Origin: Gammaproteobacteria bacterium
GTDB taxonomy: Bacteria; Pseudomonadota; Gammaproteobacteria; GCA-001735895
Assembly (NCBI GenBank): GCA_003645435.1
Contig: QNFD01000076.1
Location: 1-9,658, forward strand
DNA length: 9,658 bases
Direction: 5' to 3'
Below are positions 7,734 to 9,658 of the stretch, one piece after another. The notes under the pieces were generated by a model. The model saw only the letters and a program-made list of their open reading frames with translations. It ran no database searches and was not told where the DNA came from. Every line of letters begins with the position of its first letter. The stretch's first letter is position 1. The translations under genes and the position numbers were made by a program.

Positions 7734-7762
7734 TTTCCTGCCTTCGTTGAAATGAGAAACCC

Positions 7763-8530
7763 ATGCGATTAAAACACAAAGTAGCTGTTGTTACCGGCGC
7801 CAGTAACGGTATAGGCCTCGCCATTAGTGAACGATACCTGGCCGAAGGCGTGAAACTGGTAATGACCGATATCGATGCAGAAAAGGGTACAGCGGAAGCC
7901 GAGCGGCTTGGCAGTGAGGGCGACGTCATCTTTATTCATAGCGATGTTGGTGACAAATCGAGCGTCGATTTATTATTTGCAAAAGCGGTAGATCACTTTG
8001 GTCGAGTTGATATCACTGTCGCAAACGCGGGTATTCTACGAACCGGTGCGTTTATCGATATCAGCGAAGAAGATTTTGACGCGGTGATCCGGGTCAACCT
8101 CAAGGGTGTCTTTCTCACCGGGCAAGCCGCCGCACGCCAGATGTCTGCACAAGATCCTCAAGGCGGAACAATCATCAATATGTCTTCGACCAACCAGGTT
8201 CTGGCGATACCTCAAATCGCGTCCTATGTGGTCTCCAAGGGAGGCGTCGGCCAATTGACCAAGGTAATGGCAATCAGTCTTGTCGAGCAAAATATCAGGG
8301 TGAATGGCATCGGCCCCGGTTCAGTCGCTACCGAGATGTTCGAAAAAAATATTGCCACGGATGAATCCGTGCTCGCAGCGGTAATGTCGCGTACACCGAT
8401 GAAGCGTCCCGCGGACCCGAGTGAGATTGCATCGATAGCGGTATTTTTGGCTTCGCATGATTCATCGTATATTACCGGGCAGACTATTTTTGCCGATGGC
8501 GGCAGATTGCCTTTGGCTTATACCTGTTAG
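7763..8530 (+). CDS. Short-chain dehydrogenase/reductase (classical SDR)
   Basis: NAD(P)-dependent oxidoreductase of 255 aa, the standard length for classical SDRs. The Rossmann motif TGASNGIG is at residues 11-18. Asp36 at the end of the second strand (VMTDID) suggests preference for NAD over NADP. NAG (88-90) stabilises the sheet. The catalytic set is Asn112, Ser142 (or 141), Tyr155 and Lys159 in YVVSK; GPG (184-186) and the SSYITGQTIFADGG segment near the C-terminus are also typical. The ending GRLPLAYTC resembles SDRs annotated loosely as glucose/gluconate dehydrogenases or 3-oxoacyl-ACP reductases, but substrate cannot be assigned from sequence. A weak GAGA lies about 6 nt before the ATG. 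The gene stands alone; its divergent neighbour is an MFS transporter, which is not enough to infer a shared pathway. No terminator hairpin is visible after the stop. Confidence 0.93.
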   Translation: MRLKHKVAVVTGASNGIGLAISERYLAEGVKLVMTDIDAEKGTAEAERLGSEGDVIFIHSDVGDKSSVDLLFAKAVDHFGRVDITVANAGILRTGAFIDISEEDFDAVIRVNLKGVFLTGQAAARQMSAQDPQGGTIINMSSTNQVLAIPQIASYVVSKGGVGQLTKVMAISLVEQNIRVNGIGPGSVATEMFEKNIATDESVLAAVMSRTPMKRPADPSEIASIAVFLASHDSSYITGQTIFADGGRLPLAYTC

Positions 8531-8792
8531 CTTTATTGTGTTTTCCTTGATCTCTGTAGAAGATTTTACTTTATAAGAACATTGTGGCCATACAGGTTTT
8601 CACGCACAAAAATTTTAAGCGCCTTGTAGCGTGTTTTGGGGTAAGTGCGCGAGTACCTTTTTCTCAACAGCAAGATAAAGTTTCCAATAAGTGTCTCCAC
8701 TACCACGGCCTTGTTGACATGGATGTAATGTTTGCAGGTAATGCAGGGAGCATTTATCTGCCCATCGAAAAAATAGCGACCATATCAGAATC

Positions 8793-8919
8793 GTAAGCGC
8801 CCGGGCAACCCTACCTATAGATAAACAGCGAATTAAATAGACTGGTTTCTTAATCGGAGGAACGGGCGATTACGATGCGATATAGCCCACTACGGCAATT
8901 TGGGTAGGATTTGGCTTAC
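8793..8919. repeat. Imperfect inverted repeat spanning about 127 bp
   Basis: GTAAGC (8793-8798) and CCCTACC (8809-8815) on the left are matched by GGGTAGG (8902-8908) and GCTTAC (8914-8919) on the right, in the correct nested order but with unequal spacers (10 and 5 nt). Inside is a smaller stem, TAATCG/CGATTA (8851-8856 and 8867-8872). It could be a small non-autonomous element, a structured RNA, or chance. Confidence 0.3.
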
Positions 8920-9004
8920 AGTCGTAATATCTGCCACGAGCATCCACAACAGATGTTTTAGCCCTAACACTTAATACCCCCATACATATTAGTAGTATTT
9001 TCAT
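8870..9004 (-). CDS. Possible 44-aa small exported protein (doubtful)
   Basis: A minus-strand frame from ATG (9002-9004) to TAA (8870-8872) encodes 44 residues. The N-terminus MKILLICMGVLSVRA looks like a short Sec signal peptide with a V-x-A cleavage site at residues 13-15, leaving about 29 residues with one cysteine (YYDCKPNP). No Shine-Dalgarno purine run precedes the ATG, and a hairpin (8851-8872) sits at the stop. It may be a small gene, the remains of a longer one, or chance. No family is recognised. Confidence 0.25.
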   Translation of the reverse strand: MKILLICMGVLSVRAKTSVVDARGRYYDCKPNPTQIAVVGYIAS

Positions 9005-9098
9005 TTACCAGGAAAACAGGTTGATGTACAGTGGTTGCACTAAAGAAAAGATACAAAGAAATAGGGCACTGTAGACAGCATTTTACTGGTTGCCTGGG

Positions 9099-9156
9099 CT
9101 AAGCCTGTTATCAAGTAGGTTGATAAAACTAAATACAGGCATCATAAAAATCTTAG
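9099..9156. repeat. Nested inverted repeat overlapping the promoter of the gene at 9212
   Basis: The core is a perfect 7-bp repeat, TTATCAA (9108-9114) and TTGATAA (9120-9126), with a 5-nt spacer. Around it, GCCTGT (9103-9108) matches ACAGGC (9135-9140), and CTAAG (9099-9103) matches CTTAG (9152-9156). The right core arm contains the predicted -35 box, as expected for an operator of a dimeric regulator. No candidate regulator gene is in view. Confidence 0.4.
9120..9148 (+). promoter_or_regulatory. Predicted sigma70 promoter of the gene at 9212
   Basis: TTGATA (9120-9125, 5 of 6 matches to the -35 consensus) and CATAAA (9143-9148) are separated by 17 bp. The start would be near 9156, giving a leader of about 56 nt. 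A strong ribosome site, GAGGGG (9201-9206), lies 5 nt before the ATG at 9212. Promoter and ribosome site together argue that a real gene begins here. Confidence 0.45.
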
Positions 9157-9211
9157 TAAAGTGCTACCCGTTTAGCATTGTGGTAACGCCTGCAAACAGT
9201 GAGGGGAAATT

Positions 9212-9658
9212 ATGTTTGGCTGTAGTTTGTTCAAATATTTATCAAAACCATTCCCCCAAGATTTAGCGAAAGCTTGTTCTTTTGAAAATTTGAAGCAGGA
9301 ATTTGTATCCAACCCATTTTTAGATCAATCTAAGAGCATCTGGGTATTTCCCTTGTTGATGCTACTCGCCCTCAAATGGCGAGCTCCGCACCGATTGATA
9401 AGGCGCATGATTTCTACTATCACGATTTTCCGAATGGCGTTTCTGGGGAACATGAGGATCCTCAGACTGTATGTGATATCAGGGCTGGAATTATTAACTG
9501 GCCAAATTCCCTTACATTTGAGTCTACTGGGCAAGGCAGTGTTTGTTCCCCGATTATCGGTAGCTGTAAGGATTTAATACAAAATGCCACTCTTGGCTTT
9601 CCCCGAAAAAAATTTTACTGTGGAGACGCCTTTAGTGAGGGGGGAAGTAGTTGTAGCA
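9212..9658 (+). pseudogene. Frameshifted gene for an exported cysteine-rich protein, 3' end outside the window
   Basis: Family not recognised. Translation from ATG 9212 (GAGGGG, 5 nt spacing) gives about 42 mostly polar residues and then a hydrophobic stretch, KSIWVFPLLMLLALK (residues 41-55). After that this frame turns into Arg/Ile-rich sequence that does not look coding and stops at 9577. From 9376 another frame reads MASSAPIDKAHDFYYHDF and stays open to the window end, with no stop in 94 codons. Joining the two at the A run 9374-9376 by adding one base gives a hydrophobic core followed by ASSA, a good signal-peptidase site. The gene thus looks like an exported protein broken by a one-base deletion, or a sequencing error in a homopolymer. 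The 42-residue stretch before the hydrophobic core is long for a signal peptide, so the original start may differ. Confidence 0.5.
9376..9658 (+). CDS. Cysteine-rich exported-protein fragment, open at the right edge
   Basis: This is the second frame of the broken gene, listed on its own because it carries the protein-like part. It has 94 codons plus one base and no stop before the window end. Five cysteines (residues 33, 57, 64, 82 and 93) lie among Gly, Ser and Asn, as in oxidised extracytoplasmic proteins with disulfides. Residues 2-5 (ASSA) would be the end of a signal peptide read from the other frame. The ATG at 9376 has no Shine-Dalgarno sequence, and the frame upstream is closed by TAA at 9331-9333. 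Independent translation from here is therefore unlikely, and without the upstream hydrophobic part the product would stay in the cytoplasm. No known domain was recognised. Confidence 0.5.
   Translation, partial: MASSAPIDKAHDFYYHDFPNGVSGEHEDPQTVCDIRAGIINWPNSLTFESTGQGSVCSPIIGSCKDLIQNATLGFPRKKFYCGDAFSEGGSSCS

Larger units (their letters stand above)
8531..9211. other. About 680 bp without a convincing gene, AT-rich and rich in inverted repeats
   Basis: No plausible full-length gene on either strand. A 70-codon plus-strand frame opening with GTG at 8584 has no ribosome site or recognisable motif. A 44-codon minus-strand frame (8870-9004) is listed separately with low confidence. Inverted repeats: GTAAGC...CCCTACC (8793-8815) against GGGTAGG...GCTTAC (8902-8919); TAATCG/CGATTA (8851-8872); ATTACGA/TCGTAAT (8869-8927); and a nested stem at 9099-9156. 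The last 90 bp hold the promoter and ribosome site of the gene at 9212. The region could be a decayed gene, a small RNA locus, or remains of a mobile element; no transposase or tRNA is visible. Confidence 0.5.

Noticed and set aside
7651..7929. 92-codon minus-strand frame overlapping the SDR start
   Set aside because: It mostly overlaps the SDR N-terminus in antisense, and its sequence has the Ser/Pro-rich look of a shadow frame.
8584..8796. 70-codon plus-strand frame opening with GTG
   Set aside because: No ribosome site, no recognisable motif, and its 3' end lies in the left arm of an inverted repeat. The only nearby promoter-like sequence would start transcription almost at the GTG. Not enough to call a gene.
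8793..8927. Riboswitch or integron attC site in the repeat-rich gap
   Set aside because: The conserved sequences of common riboswitches (for example the c-di-GMP class) and the attC core sites (RYYYAAC/GTTRRRY in a paired arrangement) were looked for and not found.
9325..9534. 69-codon minus-strand frame at the right edge
   Set aside because: Antisense of the cysteine-rich frame, with no ribosome site or domain.
1..9658. CRISPR array, tRNA/rRNA genes, transposase or phage genes
   Set aside because: No regularly spaced repeats, no tRNA-like cloverleaf ending in CCA, and no recombinase or phage-like proteins were seen.

Overview
The window looks like a chromosomal stretch of a gammaproteobacterium with medium GC content. 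The main evidence is the minus-strand order nnr (yjeF) - tsaE (yjeE) - N-acetylmuramoyl-L-alanine amidase, which is the order found in Escherichia and Pseudomonas (followed there by mutL). The long-form PEP carboxylase also ends in the RNTG tail typical of proteobacterial enzymes. The exact genus cannot be told from the sequence alone.

Left part (1-2590, minus strand): a metabolite-repair, tRNA-modification and cell-wall cluster. nnr repairs damaged NAD(P)H. tsaE supplies the ATPase of the t6A tRNA-modification complex. The amidase, cut by the window edge at its first zinc ligand, carries a twin-arginine signal and an AMIN domain. nnr and tsaE are 10 bp apart. The amidase is 118 bp further on and has a convincing sigma70-type promoter of its own, missed by ORF listing because the gene runs off the window. 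ppc (2669-5494, plus strand) is divergent from nnr. A perfect 16-bp palindrome lies in the shared 78-bp region and overlaps the predicted ppc transcription start.

Middle part (5495-8530): a small exported outer-membrane beta-barrel protein (plus) converges on a 12-helix MFS transporter (minus), with a long hairpin at the junction. The transporter is divergent from a classical short-chain dehydrogenase/reductase (plus) across 287 bp. No operon or shared pathway ties these three genes together.

Right part (8531-9658): about 680 bp with no convincing gene, more AT-rich and containing several inverted repeats. It holds a doubtful 44-codon minus-strand ORF with a signal-peptide-like start. At the right edge there is a gene with a good promoter and Shine-Dalgarno site whose reading frame appears broken. 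A signal-peptide-like hydrophobic stretch is read in one frame, and a cysteine-rich, protein-like sequence continues in another frame to the window end. One missing base in an A run at 9374-9376 would join them.

Most of the window is housekeeping. I found no clear new multi-gene system. The most interesting places are the broken cysteine-rich exported gene with its operator-like promoter, the structured gap before it, and the ppc/nnr palindrome.
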